Assembly (NCBI GenBank): GCA_036501365.1
Contig: DASYAL010000102.1
Span: 1-64,000, forward strand
Origin: CAIKMD01 sp036501365
Lineage (GTDB): Bacteria > Pseudomonadota > Alphaproteobacteria > ATCC43930 > CGMCC-115725
Reading direction: 5' to 3'
Length of the DNA stretch: 64,000 nt
Within the stretch, counting starts at the first letter, position 1. Each line of letters opens with the position of its first letter. Below the pieces are notes generated by a model. The model saw nothing but the letters and a program-made list of their open reading frames with translations, did not search any database and was not told the DNA's origin. Shown one piece after another: positions 26,745 through 36,026 of this stretch. The translations under genes were made by a program, and so were the position numbers.

Positions 26745-27883
26745 GATGCGCTACCCTCGGTCGGGCCGGTAACGATCTGAACGTGAGTTCCCTGGCTGAG
26801 ACGCAGCTGTCCGTCCGTCGCCACCCTCTCGCCGGCTTTGAGGCCCTTGCCGATCACCGCCAAGCCATTGACCGTACGATCAACCGTGACGGGGCGTGTT
26901 TCTGCGGTGTTGTCGTCTTTGATGACGAAAACGTAAGTGCCGCTCTGACCGATCTGCACCGCCGCCGGTGGAATGACCAACGCGTCGGGGTCGGTGCGCA
27001 CCAGCACCGAGACGTTGACGAACTGACCCGGCCACAAGCGCTGCTCGGCGTTGTCGAAGGCGGCGCGCACGGTGATCGTGCCCGAGGTGGCATCGATGGC
27101 GTTCTCGAAGAAGGCGACCTTGCCTTCGACCGGCACGCCCTTGTCGCCTTGCGCCAGCACTTTCACCGGCACCGGGCCTTGCGCTAGCGCGGTGCGCAGC
27201 TCCGGCAGATCGTTTTGCGGCAGGGCGAAGGAAACATAGATCGGCTGGATCTGGTTGACGGTCGCGAGCGGCACGTCATTCGATTTGATGCTGTTGCCCC
27301 GCTTGATCGCGATCAGCCCGACACGGCCGTCGATCGGCGCTGTGATCGTGTAGTAGGAGAGCAGCACCTTGGCGTTCTCGAGCTGTGCCTGATCGGCTTT
27401 CACCGTCGCATCGAGCGCCGCGGCCGTGGCCGAGTCATTGTCGTATTGCTGATGCGAGACGAAGTCTTTGCTCAACAGCTGCTTGTCGCGATCGAAATTG
27501 CGGTTGGCGTTGGCGAGCTGGACTTGGTCGCGCGCCAGCGTCGCCGCTGCCTGATCGACCTGCGCTTGCGCGGCGCGCGAATCGAGCTTGAACAGTACGT
27601 CGCCCGCCTTCACGAACTGCCCGTCCTTCACAAGAACTTGATCGATCACCGCATCGAGGCGGGACTTGATCGCCACTGAAGCGATCGTCTGTACGTTGCC
27701 GATCGTATCGAATTCGATCGGTGTCGACTTCACCGCCGCCGTCGCGATGCGGACCGGCACGCCCGCGGATGCCGGGCGATCGCTCGCTTGCGAATGCGCC
27801 GATCCCGGCGCGGCAACGTCATAAAGAACAGCCGCCGCCGTCACGGCCCCGAGGAGGGCCCCGGCCCAAATCACCTGTCTCAT
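26741..27883 (-). CDS. RND efflux periplasmic adaptor (left operon)
   Basis: Membrane fusion protein of 380 residues joining the pump at 23610 to an outer-membrane factor. The N-terminus has an uncleaved or lipid-free hydrophobic leader (VIWAGALLGAVTAAAVLYDV), then the lipoyl/barrel-sandwich domain (FVKAGDVLFKLDSRAAQAQV), a helical hairpin (ARDQVQLANANRNFDRDKQL) and the beta-barrel domain (TITAPIDGRVGLIAIKRGN). I start at ATG 27883 before the leader; upstream codons in the same frame reach into the promoter region. Confidence 0.93.
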   Translation of the reverse strand: MRQVIWAGALLGAVTAAAVLYDVAAPGSAHSQASDRPASAGVPVRIATAAVKSTPIEFDTIGNVQTIASVAIKSRLDAVIDQVLVKDGQFVKAGDVLFKLDSRAAQAQVDQAAATLARDQVQLANANRNFDRDKQLLSKDFVSHQQYDNDSATAAALDATVKADQAQLENAKVLLSYYTITAPIDGRVGLIAIKRGNSIKSNDVPLATVNQIQPIYVSFALPQNDLPELRTALAQGPVPVKVLAQGDKGVPVEGKVAFFENAIDATSGTITVRAAFDNAEQRLWPGQFVNVSVLVRTDPDALVIPPAAVQIGQSGTYVFVIKDDNTAETRPVTVDRTVNGLAVIGKGLKAGERVATDGQLRLSQGTHVQIVTGPTEGSAS

Positions 27884-28135
27884 TACCCGATCGCCTGCCG
27901 TTCTGTCGCTGCTGTTTGCTTGCGCCGTCCCGTGCCGCGAATCCTCCGGCCCGAAGGCGTCCGGATCATACCTGATTTTTTTTGACTGAACAGTTTTTAA
28001 CGGCAACCGCAGACGGCCATGAACCGTTGTATGCCAACGCGTTGGCGCACATGAAAGTTTTCTCATGGAATTCTGGCGGAGCGGCGGGGAAAGGTTCGGC
28101 TGAAGCCGCCCTATAGCGGCGTAGGGGTTGAGCGT
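27884..28135. promoter_or_regulatory. Divergent promoter region of the two RND operons, with an operator candidate
   Basis: 252 bp between two divergent adaptor genes. ACTGAACAGT at 27985-27994 is an inverted repeat (ACTG, 2-base spacer, CAGT) flanked by T-runs, the kind of site bound by TetR- or MarR-family efflux repressors. On the minus strand a TATGAT -10 box (27965-27970) stands about 16 bases from TGTTCA, so the palindrome overlaps the -35 of the leftward promoter. No regulator gene is present in the window. Confidence 0.5.
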
Positions 28136-29314
28136 GTGCAGTGCGAAAGAAGGCGCCCGCGCGTGAATCGACGGCACTGGGTAATCGTTGCGCTGTGCAT
28201 CCTGGCGGCCGTGGCAGGCTTAAGCTGGGCGAGACATGGCGGCCAAACGCCAGTCGCCGCGGCGCAAACCCCAGCGCCCGCGGTGCCGGTCACGGCCGGT
28301 GTCGCGACCGCACGCGACATGCCGGTCTATGTCCGCGGCCTCGGCACCGTTCAGGCTTATAACAACGTTACGGTGAAGAGCCGCGCCGACGGTGCCATCA
28401 TCAAGGTCGACTTCACCGAGGGCCAGGAGGTGAAGGCGAGCGACATCCTGTTCGAGATCGATCCGCGGCCTTATCAGGCGGTGCTCGCGCAAGCCCAGGC
28501 CAATCTCGCGCGCGACCAGGCGCAGCTCGAGAACGCGCAGAAGAATGTCGACCGCGACAAGCCGCTCGTCGGCAAGAGTTTCATCTCGAAGCAGCAGTTC
28601 GACACCGACACCACCAACGCCGATGCGCTCGGCGGAACGGTCGCCGCCGACAAGGCGGCGATCGAAGCGGCGCAGCTCAATCTCGACTATGCCGATATCC
28701 GCTCGCCGATCGATGGCCGCACCGGCGCGCGCCAGGTCGATGTCGGCAATCTTGTCCATGCCACCGACAACACCGCGCTCGTGACGATCACGCAGCTGAA
28801 GCCGATCTTCGTCAGCTTCACCGCGCCGCAGAATCAGTTCGATGCGATCCGCCAGGCGCAACTCAAGGGTCCGGTCGTCGCCGAAGCCTGGTCGCAGGGC
28901 GAGCAGCGCAAGATCGCGACCGGCCAGCTCACGCTGATCGACAACCAGATCGACCAGTCGACCGGCACCATCCATCTGAAGGCGCAATTCGCCAATGCCG
29001 ACGAGGCGCTGTGGCCCGGCGAGCTGCTCGACATGCGGCTCGTCGTCGACACGCTGAAGAACGCGGTGACGGTGCCGTCGCAAACCATCCAGGCCGGCCC
29101 CAACGGCAGCTATCTCTTCGTCATCAAGCCCGACGGCACGGTCGAGCAACGCACCGTCACCGTGCCCGAGACCGAGGACAATCTTGCCGTGATCGCGAAA
29201 GGTCTCGTCGCGGGCGAGCAAGTGGTGGTCGACGGCCAATACCGTCTCCAGCAAGGCACCAAAGTCACGGTGCTGCCGCCGCAATCGCAGCCCGCGCCGG
29301 CTGCGAACGGCTGA
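28136..29314 (+). CDS. RND efflux periplasmic adaptor (right operon, MdtA-like)
   Basis: Membrane fusion protein of about 392 residues. It has an N-terminal membrane anchor (WVIVALCILAAVAGLSWA), a lipoyl half-motif (VDFTEGQEVKASDILFEIDP), the coiled-coil hairpin (LARDQAQLENAQKNVDRDKP) and RSPIDGRTGARQVDVGNLV. GTG 28136 has AGGGG upstream; another GTG at 28163 is possible. It is similar to the left adaptor but not identical, so the two systems are ancient paralogs or separate acquisitions. It delivers substrate from the pump encoded just downstream. Confidence 0.92.
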   Translation: MQCERRRPRVNRRHWVIVALCILAAVAGLSWARHGGQTPVAAAQTPAPAVPVTAGVATARDMPVYVRGLGTVQAYNNVTVKSRADGAIIKVDFTEGQEVKASDILFEIDPRPYQAVLAQAQANLARDQAQLENAQKNVDRDKPLVGKSFISKQQFDTDTTNADALGGTVAADKAAIEAAQLNLDYADIRSPIDGRTGARQVDVGNLVHATDNTALVTITQLKPIFVSFTAPQNQFDAIRQAQLKGPVVAEAWSQGEQRKIATGQLTLIDNQIDQSTGTIHLKAQFANADEALWPGELLDMRLVVDTLKNAVTVPSQTIQAGPNGSYLFVIKPDGTVEQRTVTVPETEDNLAVIAKGLVAGEQVVVDGQYRLQQGTKVTVLPPQSQPAPAANG

Positions 29315-29351
29315 TCGGGGCGCTCGTGATGCTTGAGGAGCGCGCCGCGGG

Positions 29352-32300
29352 ATGACGATTTCCGAACCGTTCATTCGCCGGCCGATCGCGACATCGCTGT
29401 TGATGCTCGGCATCCTGATCTTCGGTTTGGTCGCCTATACGCTGCTGCCGGTCGCGGCATTGCCGAGCGTCGACTTCCCGACCATCACGGTCACGGCACA
29501 GCTTCCTGGCGCCTCGCCCGAGACCATGGCGTCTTCGGTCGCGACGCCCTTGGAGCAGCAATTCGCCGCGATCACCGGGCTCAGCCAGATGACCTCGACC
29601 AGCGGTCTCGGTGCGACCTCGATCACCTTGCAATTCGATCTCGACCGCAACATCGACGGCGCGGCGCAGGACGTGCAGACAGCGATCAATGCCGCCGGCG
29701 GACTGTTGCCGAAGGACCTGCCCAATCCGCCGACCTACAAGAAGGTCAATCCGGCCGATCGCGCGATCCTCATCTACACCGTTTCGTCCGACACGCTGCC
29801 GATGAACAAGGTCGACGACTACGCCTATACGATCCTGGCGCAGCGCATCTCGACCGTGGAAGGCGTCTCGCAGGTCAATATCGGCGGCGAGCAGAAATAC
29901 GCGGTGCGCGTCCAAGTCGATCCCGACGCGCTCGCCTCGCGCGGCATCGCGCTCGAAGATGTCCGGACCGCCATCGCCAATGCGAGCGTCAACAATCCCA
30001 AGGGCAACCTCGAGAACGCGCATCAGGCGGTGACGCTCGACACCAACGACCAGTTGTTCACCGCCAAGCCCTATGAGGACGTGATTGTCGCCTATCGCAA
30101 CGGCGCGCCAGTGCGGGTCAAGGATGTCGGCCGGGCGATCGATTCGGTCGAGAACGATCGCGTCGGCGCCTGGTTCAACGGCAAGCGAGCCGAGCTGCTG
30201 CTGGTCGAGCGCGCGCCCGGCGCCAATACGGTCGAGACCGTCAACCGCATCAAGGCGTTGATGGACCAGCTTCGGCCCTCGATTCCGCCAGCGGTGAAGA
30301 TCGACCTGATGTCGGATCGCACGGTGACGATCCGCGCCTCGGTGTCGGATGTGCGCTTCACTCTCCTCATCACCATGTGTCTCGTCGTCATGGTGATCTT
30401 CGTCTTCCTGCGCAAGCTCTGGGCGACAGTGATCCCCAGCATCGCCGTGCCGCTCTCGATCATCGGCACTTTCGCGGTGATGTATGCCTGCGGCTACAGC
30501 CTCGATAATCTCTCCCTGATGGGCCTCACCATCGCCGTCGGCTTCGTCGTCGACGACGCGATCGTGATGATCGAGAACATCGTGCGCTACATTGAGGCGG
30601 GCGATTCGCCCTTCGATGCCGCGATCAAGGGCGCCGGCCAGATCGGCTTCACTATCATCTCGATCACCTGCTCGCTGATCGCAGTGTTCATTCCGTTGAT
30701 CTTCATGGGCGGCATCATCGGCCGGCTGTTCCGCGAATTCGCGATGACGGTGGCGATCGCGGTGGTGATCTCGGCCTTCATCTCGCTGACGCTCACGCCG
30801 GTGATGTGCTCGCTTTTCCTGAAGCACGAGGAACCGCACAAGCGCGGCCGGCTCAATCAGTGGGCGGAAGATGTATTCGACGGGATGATCCGCTCTTACG
30901 ATCGCGGCCTGACCTGGGTGCTGCGTCATCAATTCGTGACGCTGCTGCCGACCCTGGCGCTGATCGTCGTAACCGGCATCCTCTACGTTTACATTCCCAA
31001 GGGCTTCTTCCCGCAGCAGGACACGGGCTTCATCTTCGGCGAGGCGGATGCGCGCGAAGACACCTCCTTTGCCAGCATGGCGAACCTGATGCAGCAGCTC
31101 ATCGACAAGATCAAGCAGGATCCCGCAGTCGAGAGCGTGACCGGCTTCGCCGGCGCGACCGGCGGCAATGCGTCGGAAAGCACCGGCCGCATGAACATCC
31201 AGCTCAAGCCTTTCGACGAGCGCGACGTCAGCGCCGAACAGGTGATCGCGCGGCTGCGGCCGGTGGTGGCGCAGGTGCCGGGCGTCAAATTCTTCATGCA
31301 GGTCGCGCAGGACATCAATGTCGGCGGCCGTCTCAGCCGCACTCAGTACCAATACACCCTCACCGACACCGATTCCGACGAGCTCAATAGCTGGGCACCG
31401 AAGGTCGAGCAGGCGATGGCGAAACTGTCCGGCTTGCAAGACGTCGCCTCGGATCAGCAGATCGCGGCGCCCCATGTCGATATCGAGATCGATCGCGACG
31501 CGGCGGCGCGGCTCGGCATCTCACCCAATGCCGTCGACCAGACGCTTTACGACGCCTTCGGCGAGCGCGTCATCGGCGACATCTTCACCCCCACCAACCA
31601 GTACTGGATGATCCTCGAGGTCGAGCCGCAATTCGCGGCCGATCCAACGGTGCTGCAAAAGCTCGACGTGATCGGCAGCAACGGCGCGCGGGTGCCGCTT
31701 GCCACTTTTGCTCATTTCGTCAACAAGGTCGAAGCACTGTCGGTCAATCACCAGGGCCAGTTCCCGGCGGTGACGCTGTCGTTCAATCTCGCGGCGGGCA
31801 CGTCGCTCGGCGAGGCGGTCGATCGCATCAACCAGATGCGCATGAAACTCCGCGCGCCGGCGACGCTGCAAGGCACGTTCCAGGGCACGGCGCAAGCCTT
31901 CCAGCAATCGCTGTCATCGACGCCGCTCCTCGTCGCGGCGGCGATCCTCGTCGTCTACATCGTTTTGGGCGTGCTTTATGAGAGCTACATCCATCCGGTG
32001 ACGATCCTCTCGGCGCTGCCCTCGGCGGGCGTCGGCGCGCTCATCTGGCTGCTGCTCTTCCGTTACGACCTCAGCGTCATCGCCATCGTCGGCGTGGTGC
32101 TGCTGATCGGCATCGTCAAGAAGAACGCCATCATGATGATCGATTTCGCGCTCGAGGCCGAGCGCGAGCACGGCAAATCGGCGGTCGAAGCCATCCACGA
32201 AGCCTGCCTGTTGCGCTTCCGGCCAATCATGATGACGACGATGTCGGCCTTGTTCGCCGGCTTGCCGCTGGCGCTCGGCAGCGGCGCCGGATCGGAACTG

Positions 32301-32477
32301 CGTCGGCCGATGGGCGTCGCCATCGTCGGCGGGTTGCTCGTGTCGCAGTCGCTGACGCTCTTCACCACGCCGGTGATCTATCTCTATCTCGACCGGCTCA
32401 ATCGCCGGCTCGGCGCGCGCTGGCACAAGGCGCCGGCCCCGGCGCGGACGCGCTCGGAGCCTCACGCCGCCGAATAG
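29352..32477 (+). CDS. RND efflux transporter, inner-membrane pump (right operon, MdtB-like)
   Basis: HAE-RND pump of 1041 residues. Proton-relay residues are present in TM4 (GFVVDDAIVMIENIV) and TM10 (GIVKKNAIMMIDFALEAE). Periplasmic signatures include QFDLDRNIDGAAQDVQTAIN and PKGFFPQQDTGF. In E. coli, MdtBC uses two pump subunits with one adaptor; here each pump has its own adaptor, on opposite strands. The gene follows its adaptor by 37 bp. No outer-membrane TolC-like gene is nearby. Confidence 0.95.
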   Translation: MTISEPFIRRPIATSLLMLGILIFGLVAYTLLPVAALPSVDFPTITVTAQLPGASPETMASSVATPLEQQFAAITGLSQMTSTSGLGATSITLQFDLDRNIDGAAQDVQTAINAAGGLLPKDLPNPPTYKKVNPADRAILIYTVSSDTLPMNKVDDYAYTILAQRISTVEGVSQVNIGGEQKYAVRVQVDPDALASRGIALEDVRTAIANASVNNPKGNLENAHQAVTLDTNDQLFTAKPYEDVIVAYRNGAPVRVKDVGRAIDSVENDRVGAWFNGKRAELLLVERAPGANTVETVNRIKALMDQLRPSIPPAVKIDLMSDRTVTIRASVSDVRFTLLITMCLVVMVIFVFLRKLWATVIPSIAVPLSIIGTFAVMYACGYSLDNLSLMGLTIAVGFVVDDAIVMIENIVRYIEAGDSPFDAAIKGAGQIGFTIISITCSLIAVFIPLIFMGGIIGRLFREFAMTVAIAVVISAFISLTLTPVMCSLFLKHEEPHKRGRLNQWAEDVFDGMIRSYDRGLTWVLRHQFVTLLPTLALIVVTGILYVYIPKGFFPQQDTGFIFGEADAREDTSFASMANLMQQLIDKIKQDPAVESVTGFAGATGGNASESTGRMNIQLKPFDERDVSAEQVIARLRPVVAQVPGVKFFMQVAQDINVGGRLSRTQYQYTLTDTDSDELNSWAPKVEQAMAKLSGLQDVASDQQIAAPHVDIEIDRDAAARLGISPNAVDQTLYDAFGERVIGDIFTPTNQYWMILEVEPQFAADPTVLQKLDVIGSNGARVPLATFAHFVNKVEALSVNHQGQFPAVTLSFNLAAGTSLGEAVDRINQMRMKLRAPATLQGTFQGTAQAFQQSLSSTPLLVAAAILVVYIVLGVLYESYIHPVTILSALPSAGVGALIWLLLFRYDLSVIAIVGVVLLIGIVKKNAIMMIDFALEAEREHGKSAVEAIHEACLLRFRPIMMTTMSALFAGLPLALGSGAGSELRRPMGVAIVGGLLVSQSLTLFTTPVIYLYLDRLNRRLGARWHKAPAPARTRSEPHAAE

Positions 32478-32481
32478 TCGC

Positions 32482-32691
32482 TTACGGCGGATCGACCAGC
32501 GAATCGCAATTGCTGCGCTGGGCGAGGAGGCAATCCTCGATCTGGCCGACCGCGCGCAGATGGCTCACGAGATAACAGCCGAGCAGCGCCAGCGCCAGGA
32601 TCAGGGCGAAAGCGGCGAGGGCCTTGGTCTGGCGTTCGGCGTCCCACTCCGCACCCCGGCGCTCGCGATCGTCGCCCAGGAATTTGCGCAT
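32482..32691 (-). CDS. Small single-pass membrane protein (69 residues)
   Basis: A 69-residue protein: a charged N-terminus (MRKFLGDDRERRGAEWDAER), one transmembrane helix (ALAAFALILALALLGCYLVS) and a short Cys-containing C-terminus (IEDCLLAQRSNCDSLVDPP), with two cysteines that would face the periplasm if the N-terminus is inside. The layout is that of a small conserved alphaproteobacterial membrane protein; function unknown. It converges on the right RND pump gene with a 4-bp gap and is divergent from the SDR gene at 32749. Confidence 0.6.
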   Translation of the reverse strand: MRKFLGDDRERRGAEWDAERQTKALAAFALILALALLGCYLVSHLRAVGQIEDCLLAQRSNCDSLVDPP

Positions 32692-32748
32692 GGCAGGATG
32701 GTGCGCGCTGCCGCGCGGTTTGTAAATCGCGTTTGCTAGGATCGAGGG

Positions 32749-33597
32749 ATGAAGGACCACGACTTGTTTTGTTTCGGTTTCGGCTACAGCGCCGGCTTCC
32801 TCGCACGCAGCCTCGCGGCCAAGGGCTGGCAGATCGCTGGCACGACCCGCGAAACGCCGGGCGGCGCGCCGTTTCCGCTCGCGCGTTTCGATCGCGCCCA
32901 TCCGCTCGCCGATCTGCCGCAACGATTGGCCGGCACCACCCATTTGCTGATCTCGATTCCGCCGGACGAGCGCGGCTGTCCGGTCTGCGACGTCCATGGC
33001 ACTGACATCGCGACGCTCGGGGCCCTGCGCTGGATCGGCTATCTCTCCTCGACCAATGTCTATGGCGACCGCAGCGGCGATTGGGTCGACGAGGCGACGC
33101 CGCTGGCGCCGAGTGGCGAGCGCGGCCGGCGCCGCGTCGCCGCCGAAGCGGCCTGGCAGGCGCTCGGCCAATCCAGCGGCATTCCGGTGCATATCTTTCG
33201 TCTCGCCGGTATCTACGGACCCGGCCGCAGCGCGCTCGATGCCCTGCGCGCCGGCACGGCGCGGCGCATCGTCAAGCTCGGTCAGGTGTTCTCGCGCATC
33301 CATGTCATCGATCTTGCCGCCGCGCTCGAAGCCGCGATGGCGCGGCCCGAGGCCAGAGCGATCTACAATCTCTGCGATGACGCGCCGGCACCGCCCGACG
33401 AAGTGATCGCCTATGCGGCGCAGCTCCTTGGGATCGCGCCACCGCCGCTCGAGGACTTTGCCGCTGCCGCGCTGTCGCCGGTGGCGCGAAGCTTTTACGA
33501 CGACAGCAAGCGAGTCTCGAATCGCCGCCTCAAGGACGCGCTCGGCGTGGCGCTGCGCTATCCGAGCTATCGCGAAGGCCTGGCGTCGTTGCTCTGA
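32749..33597 (+). CDS. NAD(P)-dependent epimerase/dehydratase-like SDR (YeeZ type)
   Basis: Extended SDR-fold protein of 282 residues resembling E. coli YeeZ. The N-terminal glycine motif is FGFGYSAGFLARSL, then SIPPDERGCPVCD, YLSSTNVYGDRSGDWVDE, an IFRLAGIYGPGRSALDAL segment and SRIHVIDLAAALEAAM. Catalytic Tyr is in VYGD, but the usual Tyr-x-x-x-Lys is not obvious, so the activity is uncertain. It is followed by a damaged AhpD-like gene after 19 bp. Confidence 0.85.
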   Translation: MKDHDLFCFGFGYSAGFLARSLAAKGWQIAGTTRETPGGAPFPLARFDRAHPLADLPQRLAGTTHLLISIPPDERGCPVCDVHGTDIATLGALRWIGYLSSTNVYGDRSGDWVDEATPLAPSGERGRRRVAAEAAWQALGQSSGIPVHIFRLAGIYGPGRSALDALRAGTARRIVKLGQVFSRIHVIDLAAALEAAMARPEARAIYNLCDDAPAPPDEVIAYAAQLLGIAPPPLEDFAAAALSPVARSFYDDSKRVSNRRLKDALGVALRYPSYREGLASLL

Positions 33598-33616
33598 ACC
33601 AACCAAGGAGATAGCC

Positions 33617-34038
33617 ATGCCGCGCGAGAATTACCGGGCGATCGCTCCCGATGCGATCCGCAAGCTCGTCGAGCTGTCGACGCTATTGCATAAAGGCAAC
33701 CTGCCGGCCGGATTGATCCATCTCGTCTATCTGCGCGCGTCGCAGATCAATGGCTGCGCCTATTGTGTCGACAGCCATACCAGAAACCACAGCGGCTCTA
33801 CAACCTCACGGTCTGGCGCGAGACGCCGTTCTTTTCGCCGCAAGAGCGCGCTGCCTTGGCCTGGACCGAGGCGATGACCGGACTGCCCACGGGTCATCCC
33901 TCTGAAGCGCAACATGACGAGACGCGGCGCCATTTCAGCGAAAAGGAATTCGTCGACCTGACGTTCGCGATCGCGACCATCAACGCACTTAACCGTGTCG
34001 GCGTCGGCTTCCAGGGCCAGCCGCAGGCGCGGGACTGA
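33617..34038 (+). pseudogene. Carboxymuconolactone decarboxylase/AhpD-like gene, frameshifted by a deletion
   Basis: ATG 33617 follows a strong AAGGAG. The first part encodes a normal AhpD-like start through NGCAYCVDSHT, with the redox CxxC intact. About 10 codons that normally follow are missing, and the frame shifts near 33785. The remaining C-terminal part (QRLYNLTVWRETPFFSPQER through IATINALNRVGVGF) continues in the plus-one frame to the stop at 34038. Intact relatives are about 150 residues with CVD-H-[A/S]-K-[D/E] followed by a Gly-Glu region. The lesion is a deletion near 33780-33795, not a single-base slip. Confidence 0.8.
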
Positions 34039-34041
34039 GAC

Positions 34042-34791
34042 TCACCCGAGCAGCGGCGCCAGCACCCGCAGCAGCAAGTCGATATCCTCGATGCGCGATA
34101 GGCGGTGATCGCCGTCTTTGACCAGGCTAACCTGCACGTCGCTCGCGCTCAGCCGGTCGGCCAAGGCGACGCTCGTCTCGTAGGGCACGTCCGGATCCAT
34201 CATGCCGTGGAGCAGCCGCACCGGGCAGTCGATCGCGATTGGCGCACGCATGACGAGATGCGATCGCGCCTCCTCGATCAGCTTACGGGTGATGAGATAG
34301 CCCGTGTCGTCGTAGCGCGAAGGCACGCGGGCCGCGCCCTTAGTGATGACCTCTTCGCGCAGATCGAAGGGAAAGCGCTGCCACATCAGATCCTCGGTGG
34401 CATCGGGCGCCGCCGCGACGCCGATCAGCGCCTTGATCCGTCCCGGCCGCGCCAACGCCGCCAGCAGCATCAGCCAGCCGCCGATGCTTGAGCCGACGAG
34501 CACGAGCTTGCCTTCGGTCAACTGGTCGATCACGTCGAGCGTGTCGGCGAGGAAGCGTCCGACGGTGGCGTCGGCAAAGTCGCCCGACGACACGCCATGC
34601 GCGAAATAGTCGAAGCGCAGGAACGCATTCTCCCGCGCCGCGCAAAACGCGTCGAGCGCCTGCGCCTTGGTGCCGCTCATATCGGAATTGAAGCCGGTGA
34701 GGAAGACGACGCAGGGCGACCGGCCGTCGCGGCGCCGGTAACCGATTGTCGCGCCGTCGTCGCGTGTTAAGATGGAATGCACGTCGTTCAT
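34042..34791 (-). CDS. Alpha/beta hydrolase, ABHD10-like (acyl-protein thioesterase type)
   Basis: A 249-residue alpha/beta hydrolase. Nucleophile Ser102 is in GSSIGG; Asp199 in MMDPDVP and His229 in GDHRLSR complete the triad. The stretches TKAQALDAFCAARENAFLRF, DYFAHGVSSGDF, RLLHGMMDPDVP and SVALADRL resemble human ABHD10, an acyl-protein thioesterase of mitochondria, and its alphaproteobacterial relatives. The substrate here is not known. ATG 34791 has GAGGAG about 9 bases upstream. It is divergent from the glycosyltransferase gene with only 22 bp between the starts. Confidence 0.85.
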   Translation of the reverse strand: MNDVHSILTRDDGATIGYRRRDGRSPCVVFLTGFNSDMSGTKAQALDAFCAARENAFLRFDYFAHGVSSGDFADATVGRFLADTLDVIDQLTEGKLVLVGSSIGGWLMLLAALARPGRIKALIGVAAAPDATEDLMWQRFPFDLREEVITKGAARVPSRYDDTGYLITRKLIEEARSHLVMRAPIAIDCPVRLLHGMMDPDVPYETSVALADRLSASDVQVSLVKDGDHRLSRIEDIDLLLRVLAPLLG

Positions 34792-34813
34792 GTTGACACG
34801 CTCCTCATCGCGC

Positions 34814-36007
34814 ATGCCGGAATCGGACACTAACACCGTCAAGAACCGGGCCGGAAGCGGCAAAGGCACGGTTCTGCAAGTTCTGCCGCGCCTCGTCATG
34901 GGCGGAGTCGAGCGCGGCACCGTCGATATCGCGGCGGCTCTGATCGCATCCGGCTGGAGCGCCGTGGTCGCCTCGGAAGGCGGGCCGATGGTTCGCGAGC
35001 TCGATCGCATCGGCGCGGCCCACTTCATTCTCCCGCTCGCCTCCAAGAATCCATTCGTGATCCGTGCCAATATCGATCGCCTCGCCACGCTGATCGCTCG
35101 CGTCGATGCCGACATCGTCCACGCCCGCAGCCGCGCCCCGGCCTGGAGCGCGCGCTTTGCGGCGCAGCGCAGCCGCCGCCATTTCGTCACCACCTTCCAC
35201 AGCGCCTACAGCCACGGCTCGATGCTGAAGCGACGCTACAACGCAGTGATGGCCGCCGGCGAGCGCGTGATCGCGATCTCGCAATTCGTCGCCGCGCATG
35301 TCGCCTCGGTCTACAGCGTGCCGTCCGACCGCCTGCGCACCATCCCGCGCGGTGTCGACGTCACGCGCTTCGATCCCGATGCCGTCTCGCCCGAGCGCAT
35401 GGTGCGGCTCATGCGCTCCTGGCGCTTGCCCGACGGCGTGCCGACGGTGCTCCTGCCCGGCCGGCTGACGCGGTGGAAAGGCCAGCTCGTTTTCATCGAG
35501 GCAATGGCGCGGCTGCAGCGCCCCAACGTGCACGCGATCATCCTCGGCGCCGGCGATGCACGCTACCGGCGCGAGCTCGAGACCGCGGTCGCGGCGTCGG
35601 GCGGCGGCGCGACCTTCCGCTTCATCGAGGACTGCGCCGATATGGCGGCCGCTTACATGATCGCCGATGTCGTGGTCTCGGCTTCCACAGAGCCCGAGGG
35701 CTTCGGCCGCGTCGCCGTCGAGGCGCAGGCCATGGGCCGGCCGGTTATCGCCACCGCCCATGGCGGCGCGCAGGAAACCATCCTCCCCGGCGAGACCGGC
35801 TGGCTCGTGCCGCCGGGCGACGCCCCGGCGCTGGCGGTGGCGCTGGCCGAGGCGCTCGACCAGGACCCGGCGACGCGCCTGGGCATGAGCCACCGCGAGA
35901 TCGCGCATGTCCGGGCGCATTTCACCAGCAGCCTGATGGCGGCGCGCACCCTTGCGGTTTACGGCGAGTTGTTGCCGCAGGGCGCCGCAGCCACTGCGGC
36001 TGCCTGA
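34814..36007 (+). CDS. Glycosyltransferase family 4
   Basis: GT-B enzyme transferring a sugar from a nucleotide donor to an LPS or polysaccharide acceptor, 397 residues. N-terminal acceptor domain VLQVLPRLVMGGVERGTVDI; C-terminal donor domain with PGRLTRWKGQLVFIEAMARL, then the E-P-E-G-F-G-R-V-A-V-E-A-Q-A-M-G-R-P-V-I GT4 signature, and GETGWLVPPGD. I start at ATG 34814; ATG 34790 would almost abut the divergent neighbour and neither has a clear ribosome site. The next gene is a GT9 heptosyltransferase-like enzyme, so both probably act on the LPS core. Confidence 0.9.
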   Translation: MPESDTNTVKNRAGSGKGTVLQVLPRLVMGGVERGTVDIAAALIASGWSAVVASEGGPMVRELDRIGAAHFILPLASKNPFVIRANIDRLATLIARVDADIVHARSRAPAWSARFAAQRSRRHFVTTFHSAYSHGSMLKRRYNAVMAAGERVIAISQFVAAHVASVYSVPSDRLRTIPRGVDVTRFDPDAVSPERMVRLMRSWRLPDGVPTVLLPGRLTRWKGQLVFIEAMARLQRPNVHAIILGAGDARYRRELETAVAASGGGATFRFIEDCADMAAAYMIADVVVSASTEPEGFGRVAVEAQAMGRPVIATAHGGAQETILPGETGWLVPPGDAPALAVALAEALDQDPATRLGMSHREIAHVRAHFTSSLMAARTLAVYGELLPQGAAATAAA

Positions 36008-36026
36008 GACGCGGCCGCCGCGCGAC

